Numbered from the stretch's first letter, positions 44,470 to 54,005 are shown. The stretch: DNA of 64,000 bases from Salinicola lusitanus (GCF_003206045.1 NZ_PZJM01000004.1:195424-259423), one strand, 5' to 3'. Notes: generated by a model not told the origin, from the sequence alone. Made by a program: numbers and translations.

Positions 44470-46157
44470 AGTCACTGCTCTCGCTGCGGCCATGGCTCGG
44501 CGTCCTGGCCGAGCGTCGCGGCCGGCTCCTGATCGGCGCGCTGCTGATGCTCGCCACGCTGCTCAGCGCGCTCGGGCTACTGTCGCTGTCCGGCTGGTTC
44601 ATCACCGCCACGGCGATCGCGGCGGTCAGCGCAACCGGCTACCTGGACGTCTTCACCCCCGGCAGCGGTATCCGGTTCTTCGCCGTCTCCCGCACTGCCA
44701 GCCGCTATCTGGAACGGGTCTACAACCACGACACCATATTGCGACTGCTGGCGGATCTTCGCGGGCGCGTATTCGCTGGCCTGGTCACGCTGGATGCGCG
44801 CACGCTGGCACGGGCCCGTGCTTCCCAGTGGCTCCATCGACTGACGGCGGATATCGACACCCTCGACAATCTCTATCTGCGCCTGCTGGCGCCGCCGCTG
44901 GTGGCACTGATCAGCGTGCTGGCATTCGCCGCTTTCGCCAGCGCCTTCCTGCCCGTCGCCGGAATCGTGCTGCTGGTCATTCTGTTGCCGCTGGGCGTGA
45001 TCGCGACCGCCGGCTGCGGCTGGTGGGGTTGGCGGGCCAGTCATCGCCGGATCGATCGGCAGGAACGGCTGCGGACGCGCGCCATCGAGCAGGTCGAGGG
45101 GCTGGCCGAATTGACCAGCTACCGGGCGCTGGAGACACATCGCGCGCTCTGGCGCCGCGAGGAGCAGGCGCTGCTCGACGACCAGCGTCAACTCGGCCGG
45201 CGTACTGCCACCGGCAATCTCGTCGTCACGCTCGGCGTCCAACTGGCCACGCTGCTGGTGCTGCTGGTGGGGCTCGAGGCCTTTCGCGGCGGCCAAGTGA
45301 GCGGGCCGGTGATGGTGATGCTGGCGCTGGGCACGCTGGCGGTCAGCGAGGGGCTGGGTAATCTGCCGATGGCATTCACCCAGTTGGGGGCCACGGTACG
45401 GGCCGCCGAGCGGCTCAACGCCCAGGCCGAGCTGAAGACGCCGCTGGCCGGGGACCGGCTCACGTCCGGAGGCGCGGCGCCATCGCTGGTCTATCGGGGC
45501 GTCGAGGTCAGCCATGGCGCGCGAACCGTCTTCGACGACCTGAGTCTGGTCATCGGAGCCGGCCGGAAAGTCGGCATCATCGGCCCGTCGGGGATCGGCA
45601 AGTCGACACTGGCGCAGTTGGCGGTACGCGCATTCGATCCCCAGGCGGGGCGCATCGAATTCGCCTCCCAGGATATCTCCCGGCTGGCGCCCGACTCGTT
45701 GCGAGCGCGAATCGGCTATCTCACCCAGCGCAGCGAGCTGTTCCACGACACCCTGGCCGCCAACCTGCGCATGGGGAACCCGGATGCCAGCGATGCCGAA
45801 CTCTGGGCCGTGCTCGCCAGTGTCGAGCTCGAGGCCTGGGCGCGATCGCTGCCGGACGGCCTGGAAACCTGGGTCGGCGAGCAGGGGCGCCAGCTTTCCG
45901 GGGGCCAGGCGCGTCGCGTCGCCTTGGCGCGGGTGATGTTGCGCAATTCGCCGCTGGTGATTCTGGATGAGCCCCTGAGCGGGCTGGATGCCGAGACGGC
46001 GGCCTCGATCAAGTCGACACTGGATGCGTGGCTGGCAGGACGCACGGCGCTGCTGCTGGGCCATGATCGCCAGGCGCTGCCAGCCTGCGACGAATGTTGG
46101 AGGCTGATGCCGGCCCGGACGGGGAGGATCGGCGAGCGCGAGTTGTCAAAAATGTAG
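44466..46157 (+). CDS. cydC: thiol reductant/haem ABC exporter subunit CydC
   Basis: The protein has 563 residues. The first helix region LSALGLLSLSGWFITATAIAAVS is the CydC hallmark. It is followed by GSGIRFFAVSRTASRYLERVYNHD, then a fused ATPase with P-loop GPSGIGKST, signature LSGGQARRVALARV and Walker B LVILDEPLSGL. It is the partner of CydD. The gene ends the four-gene operon; the next gene starts 107 bp later with its own promoter signals. Confidence 0.93.
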   Translation: MKSLLSLRPWLGVLAERRGRLLIGALLMLATLLSALGLLSLSGWFITATAIAAVSATGYLDVFTPGSGIRFFAVSRTASRYLERVYNHDTILRLLADLRGRVFAGLVTLDARTLARARASQWLHRLTADIDTLDNLYLRLLAPPLVALISVLAFAAFASAFLPVAGIVLLVILLPLGVIATAGCGWWGWRASHRRIDRQERLRTRAIEQVEGLAELTSYRALETHRALWRREEQALLDDQRQLGRRTATGNLVVTLGVQLATLLVLLVGLEAFRGGQVSGPVMVMLALGTLAVSEGLGNLPMAFTQLGATVRAAERLNAQAELKTPLAGDRLTSGGAAPSLVYRGVEVSHGARTVFDDLSLVIGAGRKVGIIGPSGIGKSTLAQLAVRAFDPQAGRIEFASQDISRLAPDSLRARIGYLTQRSELFHDTLAANLRMGNPDASDAELWAVLASVELEAWARSLPDGLETWVGEQGRQLSGGQARRVALARVMLRNSPLVILDEPLSGLDAETAASIKSTLDAWLAGRTALLLGHDRQALPACDECWRLMPARTGRIGERELSKM

Positions 46158-46182
46158 ACATTTATCCAATAGTGTCGATATT
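46153..46182 (+). promoter_or_regulatory. candidate gcdH promoter with two direct operator repeats
   Basis: TGTAGACATT (46153-46162) and TGTCGATATT (46173-46182) match at 8 of 10 bases and start exactly 20 bp apart. TAGACA (46155-46160) and GATATT (46177-46182), 16 bp apart, could be -35 and -10, so a repressor on the repeats would cover the promoter. The second copy also occurs upstream of the csiR-like gene. Confidence 0.55.
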
Positions 46183-46264
46183 CGCCATGGCGTTACCCTG
46201 ACCATATCTTGCCCGTCCGAGCTGTCGAAGCCGGGCGATTCCATCGATGTCAGGAGCGCCAATC

Positions 46265-47443
46265 ATGTCCGGTTTCCAGTGGGATGACCCTTTTCTGTTC
46301 GACCAGCAGCTCGGCGACGAGGAGCGCCAGATTCAGCAGCTGGCCCGCGACTACTGCCAGGAGCGCCTGCAGCCTCGCGTGCTGGAGGCCTTCGAGCGCG
46401 ACCATTTCGACCGCGAGATCCTGCGCGAGATGGGCGGGCTCGGCCTGCTGGGGGCCACGGTGGCCGAGGCCTATGGTGGCGCGGGCGCCAACCACGTCGC
46501 CTACGGCCTGATCGCGCGCGAGGTCGAGCGGGTCGATTCCGGCTATCGTTCCGCCATGAGCGTGCAGTCCTCGCTGGTGATGCACCCGATCGAGGCCTAC
46601 GGCAGCGAGGCGCAGAAGCGGCGCTACCTGCCCGAACTCGCGAGCGGCGAGATGGTGGGCTGTTTCGGCCTGACCGAGCCCAATGCGGGCTCCGACCCCG
46701 GCAGCATGCAGACTCGGGCCAGGAAGGTCGATGGCGGCTATCGTCTCAGCGGCCAGAAGACCTGGATCACCAACAGCCCCATCGCCGACGTCGCCGTGGT
46801 GTGGGCCAAGTCCGATGCCCACGAAGGCAAGATCAAGGGGTTTCTGGTCGACCGGGGCGCCGATGGCTTCTCCACGCCCACCATCCAGGCCAAGGCGTCG
46901 TTGCGGGCGTCGGTCACCGGCGAGATCGTGCTCGATGACGTCTTCGTCGACGAGGAGGCGCTGCTGCCCGGCGCTGCCGGGTTGAGCGGGCCATTCGGAT
47001 GTCTCAACAAGGCCCGCTACGGGATCGGTTGGGGCACCATGGGGGCGGCGGAATTCTGCTGGCACGCTGCCCGCCAGTACACCCTGGATCGGGAGCAGTT
47101 CGGCCGGCCACTGGCCGCCACGCAACTGGTCCAGGTCAAGCTGGCCGACATGCAGACGGAGATTGCGCTTGGCCTCCAGGCGTGTCTACGGGTCGGGCAG
47201 CTGCTGGACGCGGGCCAGGCGACCCCGGAAATGATCTCGCTGATCAAGCGCAATCACTGCGGCAAGGCGCTTAACATTGCCCGCGTATCGCGAGACATGC
47301 ACGGCGGCAACGGTATATCGCTGGAGTTCGGCGTGATCCGCCACATGATCAACCTGGAGACGGTCAACACCTACGAGGGGACGCACGACGTCCATGCGCT
47401 GATCCTGGGGCGTGCCCAGACCGGCATCCAGGCGTTCGGTTGA
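46265..47443 (+). CDS. gcdH: glutaryl-CoA dehydrogenase
   Basis: The protein has 392 residues with the acyl-CoA dehydrogenase fold. [15 protein letters not shown] and [10 protein letters not shown] are the FAD- and substrate-binding loops. The catalytic base is the Glu of [19 protein letters not shown] near the C-terminus. FDRDIL-like [10 protein letters not shown] and [19 protein letters not shown] are typical of the glutaryl-CoA branch. It oxidatively decarboxylates glutaryl-CoA to crotonyl-CoA in lysine/tryptophan/glutarate breakdown. The ATG at 46265 is chosen for AGGAG 9 bases upstream; one 6 codons upstream lacks a site. It is followed at once by a CoA-transferase gene. Confidence 0.93.
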   Translation: MSGFQWDDPFLFDQQLGDEERQIQQLARDYCQERLQPRVLEAFERDHFDREILREMGGLGLLGATVAEAYGGAGANHVAYGLIAREVERVDSGYRSAMSVQSSLVMHPIEAYGSEAQKRRYLPELASGEMVGCFGLTEPNAGSDPGSMQTRARKVDGGYRLSGQKTWITNSPIADVAVVWAKSDAHEGKIKGFLVDRGADGFSTPTIQAKASLRASVTGEIVLDDVFVDEEALLPGAAGLSGPFGCLNKARYGIGWGTMGAAEFCWHAARQYTLDREQFGRPLAATQLVQVKLADMQTEIALGLQACLRVGQLLDAGQATPEMISLIKRNHCGKALNIARVSRDMHGGNGISLEFGVIRHMINLETVNTYEGTHDVHALILGRAQTGIQAFG

Positions 47444-47448
47444 AGGCG

Positions 47449-48777
47449 ATGCGTGAGCTATCCAAACCGTTGGCCGGTCTCAAGGTGCTGGACCTCTCGA
47501 GGGTGCTTGCCGGCCCCTGGTGCACGCAGCAACTGGCGGATCTCGGCGCCGAGGTGATCAAGGTCGAGAGACCGGGGCGGGGCGACGATACCCGGGCCTG
47601 GGGCCCGCCGTGGCTCGACGGCATCGGCACGGGGTCGGAAACAAGAGAGTCGATGGAGTCGGGTACCGGCACCGGTCCGGGTGCCGAGACAGGAAAGATG
47701 GAGTCGGGTACCGGCACGGGTTCAGGTGCCGGAATGAAAGAGTCCGCCTACTTCCTGAGCGCCAACCGCGGCAAGCGCTCGGTCGCCATCGACCTGTCGA
47801 CCGCGAAGGGGCAGGAGCTGGTTCGGCGCCTGGCAACGAAGGCCGATGTCGTGATCGAGAACTTCAAGGTCGGCGGGCTGGCTGCCTATGGGCTCGACTA
47901 CGCCAGCCTCCAGCGACTCAAACCGGACCTGATCTACTGCTCGATCACCGGGTTCGGCCAGGACGGGCCCTACGCCGGCCGCGCCGGCTACGACTTCCTG
48001 ATCCAGGGCATGGGCGGGCTGATGAGCCTGACCGGGGCGCCCGACGCACAGGGCGGCGAGCCGATGAAGGTCGGCGTCGCGATCACCGACATCTTCACCG
48101 GGCTCTACGCCGCCAACGCGATCCTGGCGGCGCTGCGCCGCCGGGATGCGACCGGCGAGGGCGGCTACATCGACATGGCGCTGCTGGATGTCCAGGTCGG
48201 CGTCCTCGCCAATCAGGCACTCAACTACCTCACCAGCGGCCAGACGCCGCAGCGCATGGGCAATGCGCACCCCAACATCGTACCGTACCAGGCGTTCGCC
48301 GCTGCCGATGGTCATCTCATCGTCACAGTGGGCAATGACAGCCAGTTTCGCCATCTCTGCGAGGCGCTGGGGGAGCCGGCGTGGGCGGTGGATCCGCGTT
48401 TCGCCACCAATGCCCAGCGAGTGGCCCATCGCGAGGCGCTGGTTACCCTGCTGGAGGCGAGGTTGATCGCCAGGCCGCGCGACGAGTGGCTGGCGCTGCT
48501 GGAGGCCCATGGCGTGCCCTGCGGACCCATCAACACGCTCGATCAGGTCTTCGACGATCCCCAGGTGCGCCACCGGGGCATGTCAGAGGAGAGCGCCATG
48601 GAAGATGGCCGCCGTGCCAGATTGGTGGGCAACCCGATCACGCTGGATGGCTGTCGGATGACGTCGCCCCGATCGCCGCCGCGCCTAGGGGAGCATACCG
48701 CGTGCGTCCTGCACGAATGGTTGGCGCTGGACGCCGAGGCGCTGGCGGATCTGCGTCGTGATGGAGCGATTGGCTGA
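47449..48777 (+). CDS. class III CoA-transferase, probable succinyl-CoA:glutarate CoA-transferase
   Basis: The protein has about 442 residues of the CaiB/BaiF family. Landmarks are LKVLDLSRVLAGPWCTQQLADLGAEVIKVE at the N-terminus, ANRGKRSVAIDL, the nucleophilic Asp in GRAGYDFLIQGMGG and VPCGPINTLDQVFDDPQ. Adjacent to gcdH, it likely activates glutarate with CoA from succinyl-CoA. Unusually, about 40 residues rich in Gly/Thr/Ser are inserted between GPPW and SAYFLSANRGKR; they come from a duplicated 45-bp unit. The start is uncertain: ATG at 47449, or TTG at 47440 overlapping the gcdH stop. Confidence 0.87.
   Translation: MRELSKPLAGLKVLDLSRVLAGPWCTQQLADLGAEVIKVERPGRGDDTRAWGPPWLDGIGTGSETRESMESGTGTGPGAETGKMESGTGTGSGAGMKESAYFLSANRGKRSVAIDLSTAKGQELVRRLATKADVVIENFKVGGLAAYGLDYASLQRLKPDLIYCSITGFGQDGPYAGRAGYDFLIQGMGGLMSLTGAPDAQGGEPMKVGVAITDIFTGLYAANAILAALRRRDATGEGGYIDMALLDVQVGVLANQALNYLTSGQTPQRMGNAHPNIVPYQAFAAADGHLIVTVGNDSQFRHLCEALGEPAWAVDPRFATNAQRVAHREALVTLLEARLIARPRDEWLALLEAHGVPCGPINTLDQVFDDPQVRHRGMSEESAMEDGRRARLVGNPITLDGCRMTSPRSPPRLGEHTACVLHEWLALDAEALADLRRDGAIG
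47652..47741 (+). repeat. two in-frame 45-bp tandem repeats inside the CoA-transferase gene
   Basis: Copies at 47652-47696 and 47697-47741 both begin GATGGAGTCGGGTACCGGCA and encode MESGTGTG-type peptides. A more diverged third partial copy (GGCACGGGGTCGGAAAC) lies just upstream near 47629. The 15-codon unit preserves the frame. Confidence 0.88.
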
Positions 48778-48827
48778 ACGCGCCGTATCTGGGCCCGGTG
48801 GTGCCAGACAAGCGGCGAGACATCCCA

Positions 48828-49517
48828 CTAGACCCAGCCCCGTTCCTCCAGCCGCTCGCGGATGATCGGCACCGGCGTCATCAGGTGCTCGCGCATCATT
48901 CGGCTGGCGGCCGTGGCATCGCGTGACAGGATCGTGTCCACCAGTGTCCGATGCTCGCGGTGCTTGTCGGCCAGCGCCTGATCGGAGAAGACGGTTCGGC
49001 GTAGCCATAGATGGCGGTAGCGCTGGGCCTGATCGAACAGGGCCGCCCGCGACTGCAGCAGCGGCAGGCAGTCGCAGCCGGCGACCATGGCATCGTGAAG
49101 CGCCTGGTGTCGCCGGTCCCAGCGTTCGAGCATCTCCTCGCCATCATTGATACGGTCGACCTTGGCCAGGGTATGGGCCCGGGCCAGGATCGAGGCCTCC
49201 CAGTCATCGTCGCCGCGCTCGATGGCCAGGCGTATCAGCAGGCCCTCGAGTTCGGCGCGAGCGTCGTAGATCGCGGCCAGTTCGGCCACCGACATCGGCG
49301 CCACGCGATAGCCACGCTGGCTGATACCGGTGACCAGGCGTTCGCCGATCAGTCGGGTCAAGGCCTCCCGCAACGGGCCGACGCCGGTGTCGTAGCTCGC
49401 CTTCAGCCGGCTCATCAGCAGCTTTTCCTGCGGTGCATAGGCGCCGCGGATGATATCCGCTTTCAGGCGCCGGTAGACGTCGAGCGCGGTGGGGGATCGT
49501 TCGGCAGTTGCGGTCAT
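48828..49517 (-). CDS. CsiR-like GntR/FCD-family transcriptional regulator
   Basis: The protein has 229 residues. The winged helix-turn-helix (about residues 8-75) reads YRRLKADIIRGAYAPQEKLLMSRLKASYDTGVGPLREAL, and the FCD ligand domain contains YDARAELEGLLIRLAI and the metal-site histidines (RRHQALHDAM, KHREHRTL). It matches E. coli CsiR, the glutarate-responsive repressor of the csiD operon, along its whole length. Convergent to the glutaryl-CoA genes, it likely represses them and itself; matching operator-like motifs at 46153-46182 and 49561-49587 support this. The effector is inferred to be glutarate. Confidence 0.87.
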   Translation of the reverse strand: MTATAERSPTALDVYRRLKADIIRGAYAPQEKLLMSRLKASYDTGVGPLREALTRLIGERLVTGISQRGYRVAPMSVAELAAIYDARAELEGLLIRLAIERGDDDWEASILARAHTLAKVDRINDGEEMLERWDRRHQALHDAMVAGCDCLPLLQSRAALFDQAQRYRHLWLRRTVFSDQALADKHREHRTLVDTILSRDATAASRMMREHLMTPVPIIRERLEERGWV

Positions 49518-49560
49518 CGCCAGGCCCTATCGGGGTCGATCGGTGTCGGTTGGTCAATTC

Positions 49561-49587
49561 TGTCGATGTTGAAGAAAAATATCGACA
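49561..49587. promoter_or_regulatory. inverted operator-like repeat upstream of the csiR-like gene
   Basis: TGTCGATGTT (49561-49570) and AATATCGACA (49578-49587) form an inverted repeat with a 7-bp spacer. The right arm read on the minus strand is TGTCGATATT, identical to the site upstream of gcdH. It lies 44 bp before the regulator start. Confidence 0.55.
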
Positions 49588-49745
49588 CCTGTGCTGCGTC
49601 GACCGGTATCCGACGAGAGGCGCATTGTGGCCGTCGGCGATGCCGACCAGAATGAACTCGAAACCTTCGGCGCTACCCGGCATCCGTCCGGTGTCGCCAT
49701 GCACCGGATCCCTCGTGCATCGGCATCCGTCAAGCGAGGTTCGCC

Positions 49746-50954
49746 ATGCCGCTCACCACGCCGCACCAGATCGAACAGCATATCGCCAGGACCATGGCGT
49801 TCTATCACCCGCGCTGCATCGATCCCCAGGCGGGTTTCTACCACTACCTCACCGACGACGGGCATCGCTACAACCGCCACCATCGACATCTCGTCTCCAG
49901 CGCCGGTTACGTGATCATCTACGCCCGCTCCGCGATGCACACCGGCGCGCCCGAGGCTCTCAAATGGGCACGCCACGGTTTGAAGTTCATCGAGGAGAAA
50001 CACTACCAGACCCGTACCCAGGGATTCGCCTGGACCCTGGACCACGGCAAGGCGGAAGAAGCCAACCATCACTGCTACGGGCTGGCCTGGGTCATGCTGG
50101 CCTACGCAACGGCGCTGAAGGCCGGGGTTGCCGAGGCGCGAATCGGGCTCGATCGAGTCCACGCCCTGATGGATCGCCGGTTCTTCGAGTCCCATTCGCG
50201 GCTCTACGCGGCTGAAGCGGACGCGAACTGGCACCTGACTGGCTATCGTGGCCAGAGCGTCAATCAGCGGAGCTGCGAAGCGCTGATCGCGGCGTTCGAC
50301 GCCACTGGCGAGCCTGCCTTGCTCGACCGGGCGCTGGGTATCGCCCGAACGCTGTGGCAGCGGCTGGCGCCCATGGGCGATGGCTGGCTGTGGGAGAACT
50401 ACGACCGCGACTGGCATATCGATTTCGACTATCACCGCGACCGTCCCGACGACCAGTTTCGACCCTGGGGGTTTCAGATCGGTCACCAGACAGCGTGGGC
50501 CAGACTGCTGCTGCGGCTCCATCATCATCGTCCGGCCGAGACCTGGCTGCTGCCGACGGCCCGCCAGCTGTTCATCGAGGCGGTCGAGAAGGGATGGGAT
50601 GACAAGTATGGCGGGTTGATCGGCGGGGTGGATTTCAACCGTCGGCCTCTCCATCGCGACAAGCTCTACTGGGTGCAGGCGGTTGGCCTGGCCGCCGCCG
50701 CGATGCTCGGCGACCTGACCGGGGAGGCGCGCTACTGGCGCTGGTATGACAGGATCGCCAACTACTGCTGGCAGCACATGATCGATCACGAGCACGGCGG
50801 CTGGTATCGCATCCTGACCCAGGACAACCGGCGCTACTCCCGGGAGAAGAGCCCGGCCCCCAAGACCGACTGCCACAATCTTTCCGCCTGCTACGACATC
50901 CTGCCGATCATGCAGCGCCAGCACGGCGAGCGCGGAGTGGCGGCATCGCTATGA
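49746..50954 (+). CDS. AGE-family sugar epimerase/isomerase
   Basis: The protein has 402 residues of the N-acylglucosamine 2-epimerase type (alpha/alpha six-barrel). Visible landmarks are GFYHYL and NRHHRHLVSSAGYVIIYARSA, FAWTLDHG, NHHCYGLAWVMLAYA, RPWGFQIGHQTAWARLLL and YWVQAVGLAAAAML. The His residues in HRHLVS, NHHCYG, GHQTAW and TDCHN are candidate catalytic bases. Family members include N-acetylglucosamine 2-epimerase, cellobiose 2-epimerase, mannose isomerase and YihS; the substrate cannot be decided here, though size and the HLVSS block fit a mannose isomerase-type enzyme best. A GAGG ribosome site precedes the ATG. Its 3' end overlaps the convergent SulP gene by 6 bp. Confidence 0.82.
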   Translation: MPLTTPHQIEQHIARTMAFYHPRCIDPQAGFYHYLTDDGHRYNRHHRHLVSSAGYVIIYARSAMHTGAPEALKWARHGLKFIEEKHYQTRTQGFAWTLDHGKAEEANHHCYGLAWVMLAYATALKAGVAEARIGLDRVHALMDRRFFESHSRLYAAEADANWHLTGYRGQSVNQRSCEALIAAFDATGEPALLDRALGIARTLWQRLAPMGDGWLWENYDRDWHIDFDYHRDRPDDQFRPWGFQIGHQTAWARLLLRLHHHRPAETWLLPTARQLFIEAVEKGWDDKYGGLIGGVDFNRRPLHRDKLYWVQAVGLAAAAMLGDLTGEARYWRWYDRIANYCWQHMIDHEHGGWYRILTQDNRRYSREKSPAPKTDCHNLSACYDILPIMQRQHGERGVAASL

Positions 50955-52823
50955 CTTCCCGCCAACTGACGGCGTTTCGGCCGGGTCCGGATCGGGTTCT
51001 TCTGCCTGACCCTCGCTCGAGGCCTCCTTCGCCGCCAGCAGCGCCGCACGTTCGTCGTCGAGGCGATGGCGGATATCGGTCCAGGCCGCGAAGGTGCTGA
51101 GATAGGCCTCGCCGGTCAGGTGATCGAGGAAGTCGCTGTTGCCGAGCATGTCCATCACCGGCCCTTTCACCTCGGCCAGGTGGAGGGTGACCTGCGAATC
51201 CTTCAGGCGGGCGTTGATCGCCTCCAGGCTCTCCAGCGCCGAGGCGTCGATCAGGTTGACCGCCGAGCAGATCAGCACCAGGTGTCGCAGGTTTTCGCGG
51301 TCGGCGAGCAGCCCGTAGACGGTATCCTCCAGATAGCGGGCATTGGCGAAGTAGAGGCTCTCGTCCACCCGCAGCAGGGCGATCTCGTCATCGACTTCCG
51401 CTTCGTGACGCCGGATGTTGCGAAAGTGCTCGGTGCCCGGGAGACGCCCGACCTCCGCGGTATGGGGACGGCTGGTGCGGTAGAGGTAGAGCGCCAGCGA
51501 GACGCCGACGCCGGCCATGACGCCGGCCTCCACCCCTTCGACGAAGGTCAGCACGATGGTGATCAGCATCGCGGCGAAGTCGCTTCGGGAGTAGTGCCAG
51601 GTTCGCCTGAGGCCGGGGAGGTCGACCAGCGTCATCGCCGAGACGATGATGCTGGCAGCCAGGGTGGCGATCGGCAGATAGGCGATCAGCGAGGTCAGAA
51701 ACAGGATCACCAGCCCGACGCCCAACGCGGCGAACGCCCCGGCAGCCGGGGTGCGGGCGCCGGCGTCGAAATTGATCACCGTGCGTGACAGGCTGCCGGT
51801 CACCGGCATGCCGGAAGTGAAGGCCGCCGCCAGGTTGGCGGTGCCGAGGCCGACCAGCTCCTGGTCCGGGGAGATGCGCTCACGTCGCCGTGCGGCCAGC
51901 ATCTGTGCCAGCGACACCGACTCGATAAACCCGACCACGCTGATCAGGAACGCGGGCAGCAGCAGGTCGCGCAGCAGGCCCGGCTCGAACGAGGGCAGGC
52001 TGAGCGGCGGCAGATGCGCGGGGATGTCGCCGACCACGTTGACGCCTTGAGCGGGGAGCTGCAACGCCCATGAGGCGAGCGTGGTAATGGCGACGGCCAT
52101 GACCGGGCCAAGGCGTACGATGAAGGTCGCCTTTCCGGCGCTCAACCCCATCTTCTGCAGCATCGGCCCTGCCCGTCGTATCAGCAGCAGAAAGACCAGC
52201 GCGGCGACGCCCAGTATCAGTGTTGGCCAGTGAACGCCATCGAGATGGGTCAGCAAATGTGCCAATTGGTCGATCAGCGTGAATCCCGAGCCGCCGATGC
52301 CGATCAGGCTGGCGAACTGGCTGGCGGCGATCAGCACGCCAGAGGCGGTGAGCAGGCCGGAAACCACCGGATGGCTGAGGAAATTGGCGAAGAACCCCAG
52401 TCGCAGCAGCCCCATGACGGCCAGAATCAGGCCCGACAGCATCGCAAGCGTCATTGCGGCCTGGCTGTAGGCCGGGGTGCCGCTTGCGAACAGGGGTGAT
52501 AGGGCGGCGGCGGTCATCAGCGAGACGATCGCCATCGGGCCCACCGCCAGCGTGCGGCTGGTGCCGAAGATCGAATAGAGAATCAGCGGCAGCATGCTGG
52601 CGTAGAGGCCGGTGATCGCCGGCAGCCCTGCCAGGATGGCGTAGGCCAGGGCCTGTGGAATCACCATCAGCGTGACGATGATGGACGCTACCAGGTCCTC
52701 GCTCAGCAGGTGGCGGTTATAGTAGGGCGCCCAACTGATGATCGGGAAATAGCGTGCCAGACGGGCACGGAAGTGGATCTGTTCTCGCGTGTCGGTTCCC
52801 GTCAATCGGCGCCAAAGGCTCAT
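50949..52823 (-). CDS. SulP-family anion transporter with STAS domain
   Basis: The protein has 624 residues. A membrane domain of 12-14 helices (about residues 25-440) shows DLVASIIVTLMVIPQALAYAILAGLPAITGLYAS, QELVGLGTANLAAAFTSGMPVTGSLSRTVINFDAGARTP and the usual helical end. The C-terminal STAS domain (about 470-580) contains VNLIDASALESLEAINARL. SulP proteins carry sulfate, bicarbonate or dicarboxylates. No carbonic anhydrase or cysteine gene lies nearby to settle the substrate. A Glu/Pro-rich tail ends the protein. Confidence 0.9.
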   Translation of the reverse strand: MSLWRRLTGTDTREQIHFRARLARYFPIISWAPYYNRHLLSEDLVASIIVTLMVIPQALAYAILAGLPAITGLYASMLPLILYSIFGTSRTLAVGPMAIVSLMTAAALSPLFASGTPAYSQAAMTLAMLSGLILAVMGLLRLGFFANFLSHPVVSGLLTASGVLIAASQFASLIGIGGSGFTLIDQLAHLLTHLDGVHWPTLILGVAALVFLLLIRRAGPMLQKMGLSAGKATFIVRLGPVMAVAITTLASWALQLPAQGVNVVGDIPAHLPPLSLPSFEPGLLRDLLLPAFLISVVGFIESVSLAQMLAARRRERISPDQELVGLGTANLAAAFTSGMPVTGSLSRTVINFDAGARTPAAGAFAALGVGLVILFLTSLIAYLPIATLAASIIVSAMTLVDLPGLRRTWHYSRSDFAAMLITIVLTFVEGVEAGVMAGVGVSLALYLYRTSRPHTAEVGRLPGTEHFRNIRRHEAEVDDEIALLRVDESLYFANARYLEDTVYGLLADRENLRHLVLICSAVNLIDASALESLEAINARLKDSQVTLHLAEVKGPVMDMLGNSDFLDHLTGEAYLSTFAAWTDIRHRLDDERAALLAAKEASSEGQAEEPDPDPAETPSVGGKS

Positions 52824-52983
52824 CGTCTCGTCACGCTCCCGGTAATAAGCTTATCGTTTAAAAGGATAATCAGGGCGGTAAATGGTGCGCGCACTCCGGA
52901 TCGTGTGCAAGTCGACGAGCGCTCCGCCGTATTCCCGCGGGCGGCGATGGGGCACAAGTGGTGGCCTGGCTGTGGATGTGTCT

Positions 52984-53913
52984 TCAGGCGTTCGGCGCCG
53001 GCATCTCCCGCGCCAGGAAATCCAGCGCTGCGGATTCGGCGCTGCCACGAAACAGAAAGGTCGTGATATGGCCGCGGCCATTCATCCAGAGCAGTTCCAC
53101 GTGGTTGCCGTCCGCTTCCAGCGCCTGCATGAAGGTTTCGGCCTGTTCGGGGGGCACGAGGTCGTCCCAACTGCCATGAAACAGAAAGAAGGGCGGTGCG
53201 TCGGGATGGACATGGAAGACCGGTGACGCCTCGGCATAGGCCGTCGGACGCTCCGCCTCGGTTCCATTCATCAACTGGATCAGCAGGCGACCGCTGTCCC
53301 ATAGCCGCAGGTCTGCCGGCGTACCGCCGGACACCACCGCCGCGAAGCCGGTATCGCTACCGCCGTAAGGGGCGTCCAGTCTGCTGCTCGTGCCAGCCAC
53401 CAACGCCAGCAGGCTGACGAGATGCGCCCCGGAGGAGTAGCCGAGACCGGCGATGCGCTGCGTATCGACACGCCACTCGCCAGCGTGGTCATCGATCCAG
53501 TGACGGGCGACCTGCAGATCGTTCAACTGGGCCGGAAAACGATACTCCGGCGCGAACCGATAGCTCACGTTGACCACCACATAACCCCGGCGCGCAAATC
53601 GCTTGGCGATCGGAGTCATGTCATCTCGCGAGCGGCCTTCCCAGCCGCCGCCGTGGACCATCATGATGGCAGGGCGTAGCGCCTCGCCGGCGGTCTCCGG
53701 CAGGTAGATATCCGCCTGCAGCGGCTGGGGCCAATCCGATGGCGTATAGGTTCGATTCTTGACCACGCGATAATCGAGACCGTGTGGCTGTTGCCATGCT
53801 GGGGGAAGATCGCCCTTGGGAGCGTTGACGTAGGTAGTGCAGCCGGCAAAGAGAACGCAGGAGAGGACCGCTGGCAGCCAGCGCCCCAGCGGTTTCATGA
53901 CTCGGATTGGCAT
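52984..53913 (-). CDS. lipoprotein alpha/beta hydrolase (carboxylesterase type)
   Basis: The protein has 309 residues. A signal peptide ends in the lipobox LFAGC (Cys25), so it is probably a membrane-anchored periplasmic lipoprotein. The oxyanion motif is MVHGGGWEG, the nucleophile Ser lies in GYSSGAHL, the acid is in HGSWDDLVPPEQ and the His is in GRGHITTF. This is the BD-FAE/carboxylesterase pattern (hormone-sensitive-lipase-like HGGG). The natural substrate is unknown. The ATG at 53913 has AGGGA 9 bases upstream and is preferred to the second ATG five codons in. Confidence 0.88.
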   Translation of the reverse strand: MPIRVMKPLGRWLPAVLSCVLFAGCTTYVNAPKGDLPPAWQQPHGLDYRVVKNRTYTPSDWPQPLQADIYLPETAGEALRPAIMMVHGGGWEGRSRDDMTPIAKRFARRGYVVVNVSYRFAPEYRFPAQLNDLQVARHWIDDHAGEWRVDTQRIAGLGYSSGAHLVSLLALVAGTSSRLDAPYGGSDTGFAAVVSGGTPADLRLWDSGRLLIQLMNGTEAERPTAYAEASPVFHVHPDAPPFFLFHGSWDDLVPPEQAETFMQALEADGNHVELLWMNGRGHITTFLFRGSAESAALDFLAREMPAPNA

Positions 53914-54005
53914 TCACGCACATCCCTGATTCGTGTCTGGTGAGTTCAGCGTAAGAGGTCACTGACCATTGCGCGAATCGTGGCCGAAGGAGGCTCGATG
54001 GTGAA

